Position numbers and translations under genes: made by a program. 64,000 bases of DNA from Costus lasius (taxonomy: Eukaryota; Streptophyta; Magnoliopsida; Zingiberales; Costaceae), in assembly GCA_027563935.2 (NCBI GenBank), contig CM050448.1:65729843-65793842 (forward strand), read 5' to 3'. The notes beneath the pieces were generated by a model. It did not search any database. It was not told the origin of the DNA and worked only from the letters and a program-made list of their open reading frames with translations. The first letter of the stretch is position 1. Each line of letters begins with the position of its first letter. Positions 1 through 9,472 of this stretch are shown here, piece after piece.

Positions 1-39
1 CATTTGAAAGAATTTCTTGGTCCTTATCTGATCGAACAT

Positions 40-249
40 CTAGAACACATTTTCATATAGCCCTAGTGCCTCCAATGTACGTCGATCTGCATACTTAGTG
101 TTGACAACTCTCCTGGCTACCAATTGGTTGTACCTGGCTTCTTGGATTTCATCCCTAAAAATGATGCCATAGGGATTTGGGGGAGTTGACGGTTCAGCTG
201 GTGCCATTCCCTTCTTCTTTGAAACCACTAATTTGACTCTAGGTGTCAT
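40..249 (-). pseudogene. ATHILA ORF1-like fragment of the minus-strand Athila element
   Basis: A 69-codon open frame begins with ATG at 249 and is stopped near position 40, just inside the window edge. Its second half (RDEIQEARYNQLVARRVV, then a KYAD...LEALGL stretch) lines up with the start of the ATHILA-ORF1 region of the plus-strand element at 10480-10610, which has the same RYxxLxxRxVxxTxYxDxxxLxxLGL spacing. ATHILA ORF1 is a plant Ty3/gypsy accessory protein of unknown function. The reading frame probably continued to the left before the stop arose. It lies downstream of the gag and protease remnants of the same strand, the position ORF1 holds in the second element of this window. I infer a decayed ORF1; the host-gene alternative is unlikely given the neighbours. 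Confidence 0.6.
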
Positions 250-835
250 TCGATGAATCTAATTTCCACTTATGTTGAAATAAGCTACAAATTGAAATTT
301 GTACACAATACCTCAAGCAAAATCTAGTTCTAAATGAAATAACTCCTTCAATTCTCCCTTAGAACAAAAACCTCTTCTTAGCACTCATTCTAGAAGTAGG
401 CATCAACCAAATCGAAGCTAAAACCCAATGAATTTCACTAGGAACAGTGCTGGCCGAAAAGCAGGAAAAACAACGAATGAGCTCATTCAAGGCTCAAAAT
501 CATCCCAATATTAGTCAAAAATCTTGGAAATTACTCTAGGAAGTTTCGCCGGTGATCAAGGACGCAAATGCAAGCAAAAATTTCTAAAAAATTGACTGAG
601 AAATGGGAGAAAATGAGAAAGGATGGAAATCTCGCAAACACTCGCCATAATGAAGAAATCGGGCAAGAAAATACCAGATCGGCGGCTGGAGCTGGATGGG
701 AAGGGTCGCCGGTGAGCTCTGAAGGCAATGGAAGGTCGGAAGCACGAGGTCGGCGCAAGAGAATGAGGGAAAACCCTAAAACACTGTACAGAAACCCTAA
801 AAATGGCAAAGTAAATCATGTAGGGCCGATAGAAT
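250..835 (-). other. Spacer/leader upstream of ORF1 in the minus-strand Athila element
   Basis: No convincing coding region. The three overlapping open frames here are short and low in complexity. The stretch lies between the palindromic repeat array and the ORF1 start, so it is the candidate leader of an ORF1 transcript. It matches no gene family I recognise. Confidence 0.4.
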
Positions 836-1372
836 TACAGCCGTAATTTTCATTACGACAGTGGCGTAATGTGATCAGTTCGAGGAACAAGGGCCGGAAT
901 ATCTATACGGCCCCGCCGTAAAACATCCAAAACTCTTGGGTCGAAAAAGTGCTTGAATTACGGTACTATATAAATGATTACGGTACCACTGTAAAACGCT
1001 CAAAACTCTCGAGTCAAAAATCGGCAGAGATTACGGTACCATAAAAATTATTACGGTACTGCCGTAATTTCCACAGAACTTCAACCAACTTTCGGCAGAA
1101 AAAACGCTCGAAAATACGGCACCATGAAATCAGTTACGGTAGTACCGTAAAATCGAAAAGAAATTTTTTTTAAAATAATCAACACAAAATACGGCACATG
1201 AAAAGCATTACGGTAGTGCTGTAAAAGTGATAAAACTCTCTGGAAAATTTCCAAGCGAAAATACAACACGTAATGATACTTACGGCAGTGCCGTAATAGC
1301 CTCAAAAATTTCTAGTTGAAAATGGACAGAAATTACGGCCCGTAATTTTTATTGCGGTAGTGCTGTATTTTT
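836..1372. repeat. Degenerate tandem array of palindromic TTACGGC/GCCGTAA units
   Basis: Units recur about every 69 to 82 bases. Each contains an imperfect palindrome such as TTACGGCAGTGCCGTAA (near 1278-1296) or TTACGGTAGTACCGTAA (near 1135-1151). Between the palindromes lie A-rich stretches often containing AAAACTCT. Palindrome ends fall near 1068, 1150, 1225, 1294 and 1367. The same unit type recurs inside the LTR of this element (5495-5895) and in the plus-strand Athila element. Confidence 0.85.
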
Positions 1373-1465
1373 GTACCAAACTTGATTTTACCTGCAAAAA
1401 GAGAAGAAAAATTTACTCTAAAAATAAACTAAAATAAAAGAAACTAAGCTAAGTAAGAGTGCTTA

Positions 1466-1510
1466 GGTTGCCTCCCAAGAAGCGCTAATTTAAAGGTCAT
1501 TAGCTTGACC
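1466..1510 (-). other. Conserved 45-nt post-protease motif of the Athila-type elements
   Basis: Read on the minus strand it starts GGTCAAGCTAATGACC and ends GGGAGGCAACC after an AGCGCTTCTT core. A near copy lies at 8637-8681 in the plus-strand element, in the same place between the protease and the palindromic array. Conservation outside any open frame suggests a signal of the element or the end of a lost pol frame. Confidence 0.65.
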
Positions 1511-1647
1511 GTTCTGCACTCGGATTTGATCGTGGCGGTGCCTTCAATCACCATTCTGATTTCTCTTTGTTTTGTTCACCGCCTCTGATAACATAAGGCT
1601 CATTCAAGAAGCAGTGTCCAACTTTACCCAAGAACCTTTTTCCTTTC

Positions 1648-2365
1648 TTAAGCGGTTTTAATCTTTCTCTTCTTCTTTCTCTTTTCAGTTTTTGAATCAG
1701 CATTCTCCTGAAATCCTCTACTCACACACTCAGAAAAAGTGTCGGTCTCAATATTAGAGGGCTCATCAAATAAATTATGCATATCACTAACAACATCATC
1801 TATTACATCAATACTACAATATGACCCTGAATATGATGCTTTTTTCAAAGAATCTGTTAAATCAAACTCAATTATATTTTCACAAATATCAAATGTAAGT
1901 TTTCCTTTCCTAACATCAATGACTGCTCCGGCTGTGGCCAAAAACGGTCTACTAAGAATTTGGGTTTTTGGAACTTTCCTCAATTTCTAACACCACAAAA
2001 TCTACTGGTATGAAATACTTACCTATTTGAACTGGAACATTTTCTAAAATACCAACTGGATACTTTACCAATGAATCAGCGAGCGACAAAGATATTGAAG
2101 TTGGTTTAAGCTCTCCCATGTCCAATTTCCTACAAATAGATAAAGGCATTAGGCTTACACTAGCACCAAGATCACATAAGGCTCAGTCAAAAGCCACACT
2201 CCCAATTGAACAAGGAATAGAGAAACTACCTGGATCTTTTAATTTTGGTGGCAATTTGTTCTGGATAATAGCACTACATTCTTCAGTTAAAGCCACAATG
2301 TCATAGTCCTCTATCTTTCTTTTATTTAACAAAATTTCTTTCAAAAATTTAGCATATGAGGGCAT
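1648..2365 (-). pseudogene. Athila-type aspartic protease, broken
   Basis: Three neighbouring minus-strand frames together cover a retropepsin-like domain. They carry a DPGSFSIPCSIG lead-in, then CDLGASVSLMPLS with the active-site DLGA variant usual for Athila proteases, a VGILENVPVQ stretch, and RPFLATAGAVIDV near the C-terminal side. An in-frame stop lies just before the active-site strand, and frame changes follow near 2150 and 1980. A lysine/arginine-rich tail ends near 1648. The enzyme would cleave the Gag-Pol precursor inside virus-like particles. Gag lies upstream on the same strand. No reverse transcriptase or integrase follows before the ORF1-like fragment, so the pol region is missing. 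Family assignment is firm; the gene is inactive. Confidence 0.8.
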
Positions 2366-2977
2366 TTGAGATAAAGCTTCAGTGAATGGAATATTAATAT
2401 AAAGCTTTTTTAAGACATCAAGAAATTTCCCAAATTGCTTATCTAATTTGGCTTACACTAGGATTTGGGGAAAGGGTATAGGTGGCTTATATGGTGCAGG
2501 TGAACTAGGTCTAGGAAGATCTGATTGACATGTCTCATCACCTTTAGGTTCATCACCCTGGTGAGGTGATAAAGTAGTTTGGGACTACTCATGCACAGGA
2601 GATTTTTCCAAGTCTAATTCATTGTTATGTTCAATCTCAGGCTCTTTTTCATTATCCTCAACTCTCCCTTTAGGTTCAACTAATTGCCTCCCACTCCTAG
2701 TAATGATCGCATTACAGTGCTCCCTAGGGTTTGGTTCAGGTTTAGCAGGTAATTTTCCTGGGGGTCTATAAGGAGTGTTAGCCTGTTATGCTATTTGATT
2801 CTCTAATATTTTATTGTGGGCTGCTAAAGATCCTACTTGAGAAGCAAGTTGGCTAACCAATCCCTTAAGACCCTCAATCTCCTTATTTTGATTTGTCATG
2901 AATTGATTTTGACTAGCCATAAATTTTTCAAGCATGGACTCAACACTAGAATTTTGGGGCTGGTTTTGATTCTGATT
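2366..2977 (-). other. Decayed gag-protease linker
   Basis: Lies between the zinc-knuckle part of gag and the protease. On the minus strand it reads as a charged, proline- and glutamine-rich linker interrupted by stops. There is no separate gene; the plus-strand ORF at 2837-3043 is a shadow frame. Confidence 0.55.
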
Positions 2978-3337
2978 TTATCTTTGTGGATATCCTCTAT
3001 TCTCAGCTTGTCCCCCTACATTATTGTTGCTTTTCCAAGATAAATTGGGGTGGTTCCTCCTTCCAGGGTTGTAAGTACTAGAATAAGGATCATTGTTTTG
3101 TCTACCTTGATTATAACCCCCCAAAGCATTAACTTGTTTAGTACCCTGATTAACAATGACTTTACACTCTTCATAAATATGACCATTATTACCACAAATA
3201 TCACACACAACAGTAGATGAAACTATAGCAGTTTGCATTTGAAAAGAATCAAATCTATTGCACAAAGAATCTACCTTTTCAGCCAAGGTGCGCCAGTTAT
3301 AACTTTCATTCTTACCATGAGGAGGACGATATAGCAC
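2978..3337 (-). pseudogene. Gag C-terminal part with zinc knuckle
   Basis: The open frame carries the CCHC-like motif CDICGNNGHIYEEC, the usual nucleic-acid-binding knuckle of the nucleocapsid part of Gag. It is followed by an asparagine/glycine-rich stretch typical of Athila Gag tails. It lies directly downstream of the main gag frame at 3410-4102 and is separated from it by about 70 bases containing stops. It would have been one protein with the frame upstream. The knuckle spacing is C-X2-C-X4-H-X4-C, all four ligands present. The overlapping frame at 3016-3210 is a shadow. Confidence 0.75.
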
Positions 3338-3409
3338 TCCTCTCTCTGTAGTCCACTAGTTGTGATTCAAAGCCATCTCTTCCAGCAACTTGAAAGCATC
3401 TTCAATGGT

Positions 3410-4102
3410 TCAACTCATGAGGGCTCCTCCTGCAGTAGCATCAACAGTCAGTCGGGTATTATAAAGCAAACCATTGTAAAAAGTATGTATTAAAACCCAA
3501 TTTTCAAGGTCATGGTGAGGACGCTTCCATTGTAAATCATTAAAACACTCCCATGCCTCGCTAAAAGACTCGTCATCCCGCTGTGCAAAGCTTGTAATCT
3601 GGTTTCTCAACTGGATAGTCTTACTGGGTGGAAAGTACTTCATCAAGAAAGCATTTGATAGTCGTTCCCATGTGGTGATGGTACCGGTAGGTTGAGCTTG
3701 AAGCCAAGAACGCGCTCGGTCCCTAAGAGAAAAAGGAAACGATCTCAGTTTCAATGCATCAATAGAAACACCATTAATCTTAATTGTATCACATAATTCA
3801 AGAAATAAGGCAAGATGTTGGTTAGGATCTTCAACTGGAGATCCTCCAAACTGATTTTGTTGTATCATGGATAGGAAAGCAGGCTTGATCTCAAAATTGT
3901 TAGCCTCTATAACTAGTCTACCGATGCTAGAGTGTATCTCCTGTGGATTAGGGGCTGCATAGTCCCTAAGTGATCTTCTTTCCGCCATGACTTCTTCTTC
4001 TTCCTGTCTTCCTTCAAATCTGAGTTTCCTGCATAGTCTAAGAGTTTTGTTAATCTCAGGGTCTAGAGGAACTAGAGGTCCTGATCTAAGATTCCTGTGC
4101 AT
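3410..4102 (-). pseudogene. Athila-type Gag, main domain
   Basis: A 230-codon frame contains the retrotransposon Gag core: an RSLRDYAAPNP segment, ANNFEIKP, QQNQFGGSPVEDPNQHL, then LRSFPFSLRDRARSWL, FLMKYFPPSKT and YNGLLYNTR near the end. These blocks and their order fit Athila-lineage Ty3/gypsy Gag, the structural protein of the particle. The start ATG at 4102 lies about 120 bases downstream of the primer binding site, the expected place. The frame is open across the core but ends at a stop before the zinc-knuckle region (2978-3337), so the full Gag is broken. Codon use and length of the core look normal, suggesting moderate age. Confidence 0.85.
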
Positions 4103-4220
4103 TCACAAGCAGATAGATCAAATTACTCAAAATAAGCAGAAATGAATAGAAAATAGAAAATAAAATAAAACCTAATCTAGCAATACTTTCAATATCTTCA
4201 ATATTGACAAAAACCAAGGT

Positions 4221-4237
4221 CTCCGGCAACGGCGCCA
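4221..4237 (-). other. Primer binding site, tRNA-Asp type
   Basis: The minus strand reads TGGCGCCGTTGCCGGAG, six bases downstream of the LTR end. This is the tRNA-Asp-complementary site characteristic of Athila elements. It fixes the element as minus strand and 4244-6148 as its 5' LTR. Confidence 0.85.
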
Positions 4238-4243
4238 AAAACT

Positions 4244-6148
4244 TGTTGTGTCTGCAAGTGCCCGGATACTCAAAGTAATAATTAAGATATCAAACCACAG
4301 AGACCTGGTTTGTCAAGTACCGAATAATCGATTTCTCACTAGCTAGGCAATCGAAAATGATGAAAGCAAACTATCAGAAACTACATGAAAAAGTCAGAGA
4401 GAGAAACTGGGACTAGGGTTTCATCCACCTTAACTTCTATGACTAGATCCAAATAAGTGTTTGTCAGTTTAATTTTATTATGATAAAGATATGATTCACT
4501 TCATAAAGAAATTATCTTGCTTTTGCGCAAATAATTTACAAAGAGCCAATCCTCACTTTCGCACAGGATTTATTCAATGTTAAATAAAAGTAAATCATTG
4601 ACAAAGAACTCAAAGATCACTTTCGTGAATCCAAATTCTAAGTCAATCATCTCAAGTGAAAACTAAATACTTTCATACTTTAATTTTCACAGGTTCTACT
4701 TAAGGTTCTCCAACGATCCGATATTTAATTTCTTACAATATCATCATGTTTATTTCAATAACTCAATCCTAGGTCAAGTTATCAACATGGCAATAAACTT
4801 CTAAAATCTAGAAATAAGAACAAACCTAATTTCTTACGATGAGTTCCTAAATCATGATTCTAGGGTTTCAAGTTCTCGTAAATCACCTTTCAGGCCATAT
4901 CACAAAAACTCTAAATCATGATGATAATATGAAACTAGAAAGAATTAAAGGCAATCATCACATAAGTAGAATTATCATAGTAAAATTATCCTGACGAAAT
5001 AAAATCATTTAGTCATTAAGAAGTTAAGGGGATTACACCCCCCATGTCCCAAAAAGAGTTTAAGCTAGCATAGTCGAAGAATTACAATAAACCATAGTTT
5101 CGAAGGATCAGAAATCAAAGAGAGATAGGAAATTCAACTAATAGCACAGCTGTAATTTCGTGTGATGAATAGTGGCGGCGATGCATCTTTTATTGATTTC
5201 TCCTTCGATCGATCTCCTTTCACTCTAAAACTTCTGGAGTATGTTCTCCTCCTCTAGGCGCAGCTTCACTACAAATTTCATGGTCGGAGATGCACTATAC
5301 GCTTCCCAGCAGCGAAACCTAGGGCAACAGTGAAGATTGTGATTTCTCTCTCGATCGTTGATGAAAATTAGGGCTTTTCATGTGTGTCACCTCCTCTCAA
5401 TCTGTCGAGTCTTTCCCTTTTTTATGAATCTCCAATTGATGGTCTAGATTATCCGCAATCACTCGCACAAGAATCAGGCTTCAATAAGTCCGGGAAAATC
5501 GGCCGCGTGGGTTGTAATTACGGCCGTGATTTTGGTTACAGCAGTGCCGTATTTTCATTCTGTGAAGAGTCTGGAAAGAAACACGGGCCATGAAAATAAC
5601 CATGGTAGTGCCGTGATCGTGCAAAATATTCTGTAAGAAAATCTCCTGAAATTATGGCCCGTAATTTGGTTTACGGCAGTGCCGTAAAAGCTACAAAACT
5701 CTCTGGTCGGAAATCAACCCAAATTATGGCCCGTAATATGGTTTACGGTGGTGCCGTAAAATCTAGAAAACTTTCAGTACAGAAATTGACCCAAAATACA
5801 GCAGTGCTCAAAAATTACGACAGTGCCATGGTTTATTCCGTAGATTCAGTAAAACCACGGTACCGTAATTTTGATTACGGCCCTGCCATATTTTTGGTCT
5901 GAAGCTCCAATCGTCATGAAATTTGACATGTAATCTTCTCTTGATGATGGAAATTCATCTATGCATCCGAATTGCTTGAAAATGCTTAAAAATAATGCAT
6001 TTTTACCTGAAAATGATCAAAAACACAAAAAGGTGTAGATTCCACAATATTTGATAAATAAGACATAAAAATAAGCAAAAAAGCATGGATATGACACAAA
6101 AAGACCTATAAAATGACGCAAAATATACTATGAATTTTTGTGTCATCA
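4244..6148 (-). mobile_element. 5' LTR of the minus-strand Athila-type element
   Basis: On the minus strand the LTR starts TGATGACAC at 6148 and ends CACAACA at 4244, about 1905 bp. The primer binding site follows directly on the inner side. It contains a palindromic tandem array (5495-5895). The outer flank at 6149 starts GATAC inside a gag remnant; the matching duplication would lie beyond the left edge of the window. No gene lies inside; small ORFs here are spurious. Confidence 0.8.
5495..5895. repeat. Palindromic tandem array inside the Athila LTR
   Basis: Five to six units of about 60 to 73 bases. Each pairs an ATTACGGCCCGTAATTT-like segment with a TTACGGCAGTGCCGTAA-like palindrome. Palindrome ends fall near 5549, 5611, 5682, 5755, 5827 and 5887. 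The same family is found at 836-1372 in the body of the element. Confidence 0.85.
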
Positions 6149-6787
6149 GATACGTACCCCCCTCATATAGGCAGCGTCTCCTCGACCAATATAGCAGCCT
6201 ACAACAAGGGTCGAGTACCGTCGCGAAGTATCGCTTGACCTTTGACACGTTGCAACTTTGTTGCAACTTGCAAGAGGACCCCGAGTTGGTTTTGTCTAAA
6301 TTTAAGAACGGGCTCTGCGCCGACATCCGGTGAGCCTTACCTGCATATGGCTCTGAATCTTTAGACCAAACATTTCAGCGTGCCTTAAATATTGAGAGAG
6401 ACCTCCGTGCTATGGCCCGATCCAGCGAGTTTGTTCCATCGTGGCGCCCCCACCGTAGCGAACGCCCACACACCCACCCTCAGGCTGAGCGCCCCGAATC
6501 TCAATCCGACCCACGTCCTATACCCAAAGCCCATAGTTTTCCTCGCCGCTTAGCACTGGAGACCTCCTCCTCTGACCCCACTTGGGAAGAGAAAGGCAAG
6601 GCCCCCGTCATGGGATCATCCGAGCGCGTCCATTGCTACAACTATCTTCAACTGGGACATTATTCTAGGGACTGCCCTAAGAAGTCCGCTTCTGCGGACA
6701 AAGTTCACACTCGTGTAGCCACTATTACCCACAAGCGCACAGAGCATGATGTTGAGGCCGAGTGTTACACGAATGGTGATGAGTCGG
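6149..6787 (+). pseudogene. Ty3/gypsy gag remnant with degraded zinc knuckle
   Basis: The frame opens inside Gag (YVPPSYRQRLLDQYSSLQQG), passes a stop at about 6331, and continues through LERALNIERDL-like sequence to a knuckle-like motif CYNYLQLGHYSRDC, in which the second cysteine is replaced by tyrosine. The VPPSYRQRLLDQ and VAKYRLTFD blocks fit a chromovirus-like Gag. The left end is cut by the Athila LTR and the right end by an inverted copia LTR, so this is the oldest DNA at this point of the nest. No protease or reverse transcriptase of this element remains in the window. Confidence 0.7.
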
Positions 6788-7749
6788 TGTTGGGAAACCC
6801 CGGGGATATTAATAAATTGTATCAATCAATACACACACAGCGGAAGCATATCCCCAAAACAGGCTGGTCCCAAAAACCCAATGAAGATTGTCTTGCGAGG
6901 GGGGTCGACACCATGAGAGGAGAAAGTACCTAGAGCAAGAGCAAGTCAATGTCGAGGTAGGCGCCCAAGCGTGCGCCCTCTGCAGTCTCACACACACGGA
7001 TGTCTCGAGCCCTATTCTTCCACGCCCGGTGCTAGCCTCTAGAAGAAGATCCAAGCCTTTATGTGTCTCCTACACCACTTGCGCCACCTTCAAGGGAAGA
7101 AGCACCAAGAGGAAGGAGGAAGAAGGAGATGCCGCCAAGCTCTAGTCACACTTGTGCCAGAAGAACAAGAGGAGGAAGCTTGCGGTTATGTGATGGAAGA
7201 AGAAGTTGCACCACCCTTGTTGCTATCGCCCCTTGTTGCTCACGTCAATGATATCATCCTCATACCTCTCGCATATCACTTGATATAAAGAGGCAAGGGG
7301 GCGGCAAGACAAGAGGTTAGGCACAATTCATGAAGGCATAAGCGGCTAGGGTTTTGCGGAGACAAATTAGGGTTAGGGTTATGGCAAGACTCCAAGCCCC
7401 TTTCCATAAAACCCTTCCCATTAGCCTTATGCGTCAAGGACTTACCAAATAAGTTCTCTAAGCCATATTTGCCCCATCCCTTGCCATAGAGGCAAGGTTA
7501 CCATCCAATGTAGAAGGGCTAGGTGCCTTTTACTACCTAATGAAGCAACATGTGCAACCTTCACCCCATTATGCCCTTAGGCGCCAATGGGGTAAGGTCT
7601 CTTCCCATTATACCCTTGTGGGCTCTTATCTCTTCATGACAACTTCTTATTGGGCCTCATTGTGTAATGAGCTAGCCCAAACTTCATTGCACAAGTTGAT
7701 TAAGCCATTGGATCCAATCCAATGCAACCCTAATACAAATGTGACCAAC
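6788..7749 (-). mobile_element. Inverted copia LTR, first part (3' end side)
   Basis: Begins TGTTGGGAAACCC, which on the minus strand is the LTR end GGGTTTCCCAACA. It is the reverse complement of the LTR end region at 15900-16174 and continues to 7749, where the plus-strand copia element starts after the target duplication CCAAC (7745-7749). Its continuation resumes at 21272. ORFs here (6809-7288) are shadows. Confidence 0.8.
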
Positions 7750-7918
7750 TATTGGTGTGCATGCCCTGAGACCTAGTATTGGTCTATCTTTTGTACTACT
7801 TAACATAGATATATATATATCATTCTGGCATTGTCATTATCAATGTTTGTCTACATCTGCGATTATGTACTTACATGATAATGTCCCTGGAGACAGATTG
7901 GATCTGTGCTCAAATGGT
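7750..7918 (+). mobile_element. Start of the copia 5' LTR
   Basis: Matches, on the opposite strand, the LTR start at 23255-23416, including the GCGATTATGTAC and GATAATGTCCCT stretches. The open frame starting at 7757 runs through this LTR by chance before reaching the Athila protease. Confidence 0.75.
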
Positions 7919-8377
7919 TGTAAAACCGAGGTAAAGAAGGACCAAGTAAGTCAGAACATTGAAATAACTAAGGTAAGAGACCCTGGGAGTATTTCGATTC
8001 CATGCAAGATTGGTAAGTTATCTGTTGAAAATGCTTTGTGCGACATAGGAGCTAGCATTAGCTTGATATCATCACACTTGATTGAGAAAATAGATGGTGA
8101 AAGACTTAAACCCACTAACACATATGTTCAATTTGCTAATGGATTTGATCAGCAACCAACTGGTATATTGGAGAATGTAACAGTTAAAATTGATGAATTT
8201 TCTATCGTTACTGACTTTATGGTTGTTGATGTGAAGGAAAATGTTAAGTTCCCTGTCATTCTAGGAAGACCGTTTTTAGCAAGCGCAGGAGCTATTATTG
8301 ACATGTTGCATGAAAAACTTACTTTTAATTTGAATGATAGCAAGTTGATCCTTCATTTTTCATTCGAAGCTAAATGA
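7919..8377 (+). pseudogene. Athila-type aspartic protease
   Basis: About 150 open codons encode a retropepsin-like domain with DPGSISIPCKIG, the active-site strand CDIGASISLIS (a DIGA variant), a PTGILENVTVK segment, and VILGRPFLASAGAIIDM near the end. The stop codon is at 8375-8377. It is homologous to the broken protease at 1648-2365 and better preserved. The apparent upstream start at 7757 lies in copia LTR sequence, so the protease has lost its own Gag fusion partner and cannot be expressed normally. Its role was cleavage of the Gag precursor. Family assignment is firm. Confidence 0.8.
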
Positions 8378-8889
8378 ATTAATTTTGCAGATTTCGATAA
8401 ATCTCCAGGGGTGAAGGAGAACAACTTTGATAAAGGAAGTGATTTTGAAATCGATAGATGTCTCTCATAAAATTGGGAAAAGCATAAAAAGGGGGAATCA
8501 AAGAAAGCTGAGACATGGACATTACCTAGAACTATAAAGTTAAATCTGTACAATGAACCGGAAAGGTGTCAGGAGCAGCAACTGCCAATTATCCACTGCG
8601 CCTTGTACCCACCAGAAGAGTCATGAACACTGTCTTGGTCAAGCTAAAGACCATAAACAAGCGCTTCCTGGGAGGCAACCCGGCAGCTCTAAATTTTCAT
8701 TAATTTCAGCATACCTTTCTATTTTAGTTTTGAATTTTTTTTTATAAACCCTAGGAGTGTATTCTCAATTTTTATATTTGTTTTAAGCTTTCTCCATATC
8801 ATTTGATGAACTATTACATACAGAAATTCTTTTGAATTCGATGTTTTATGTGCAGAAATTTTTCAGAGATTTTTGCGGATTTTTCTAAT
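8378..8889 (+). other. Post-protease region
   Basis: Reads as a decayed charged tail followed by the conserved motif at 8637-8681 and an AT-rich stretch. There is no reverse transcriptase or integrase sequence. The minus-strand ORF at 8353-8553 is a shadow. Confidence 0.5.
8637..8681 (+). other. Conserved 45-nt post-protease motif
   Basis: Starts GGTCAAGCTAAAGACC and ends GGGAGGCAACC with an AGCGCTTCCT core. It is near identical to the minus-strand copy at 1466-1510 and at the same relative position. Confidence 0.65.
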
Positions 8890-9430
8890 GAAAAGCTAAG
8901 GTAAAACGCGACATTTACGAGTCGAGCCGTAATTATCGCCTAGCCGTGAACGCAAAGATGACTAAGTTAACGGGACGCTGTACGCTAAGGCGAGTTTACG
9001 GCCCAAGCCGTGACATGTTTACGGGCCGTAAGTTCTTATGGTTTAAACCTCACAGGCGGTTTAGGGTTTACGTTTACGCTTGTAATTCACCGATTTTCGA
9101 CGATTCTTCCTACGAGCTGCGAGGAAAACTTTCCACCAGTGTTCCTCCACTTCCAGAGAGTGCTTTCCGATGACCTTTCGCCGAATTTCCATCGGATTTC
9201 GTGAAGAATAGACGCTCATCCGCCGAGTCGCCAAAACCCGTCTTCCAGCCGATTCAAGCCCGATTTGCGCACATATTCGTGAGTTTTCTTTACTCTGACT
9301 TGTGATTCATCAGTAGAACTTGGATCACATACCTTTTGCACCGATTTGGAGTTATTTTGTTCAAATTCTGGGATGATTTCATTCACGACCTTCACGGCCA
9401 AATACCACGGTTACTGTAGTACCACGATTT
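8890..9430. repeat. Palindromic TTACGGC/GCCGTAA region before ORF1
   Basis: Several diverged units: TTTACGAGTCGAGCCGTAA near 8912, TTTACGGCCCAAGCCGTGA near 8995, TTTACGGGCCGTAA near 9018 and a last weak unit near 9390-9425. It lies 40 bases upstream of the ORF1 start. Confidence 0.7.
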
Positions 9431-9472
9431 TCAAGTTAGGTTTACATATTTTGAATTGATCTGCTTGATACT

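Noticed and set aside
531..846. Three overlapping ORFs of about 90 codons on both strands
   Set aside because: Mutually overlapping, low-complexity, in an element spacer; no recognisable domain.
7362..7382. Telomere-like TTAGGGTTAGGGTT, also near 22036
   Set aside because: Only two to three units within LTR sequence; inherited with the LTR family and not an interstitial telomere.
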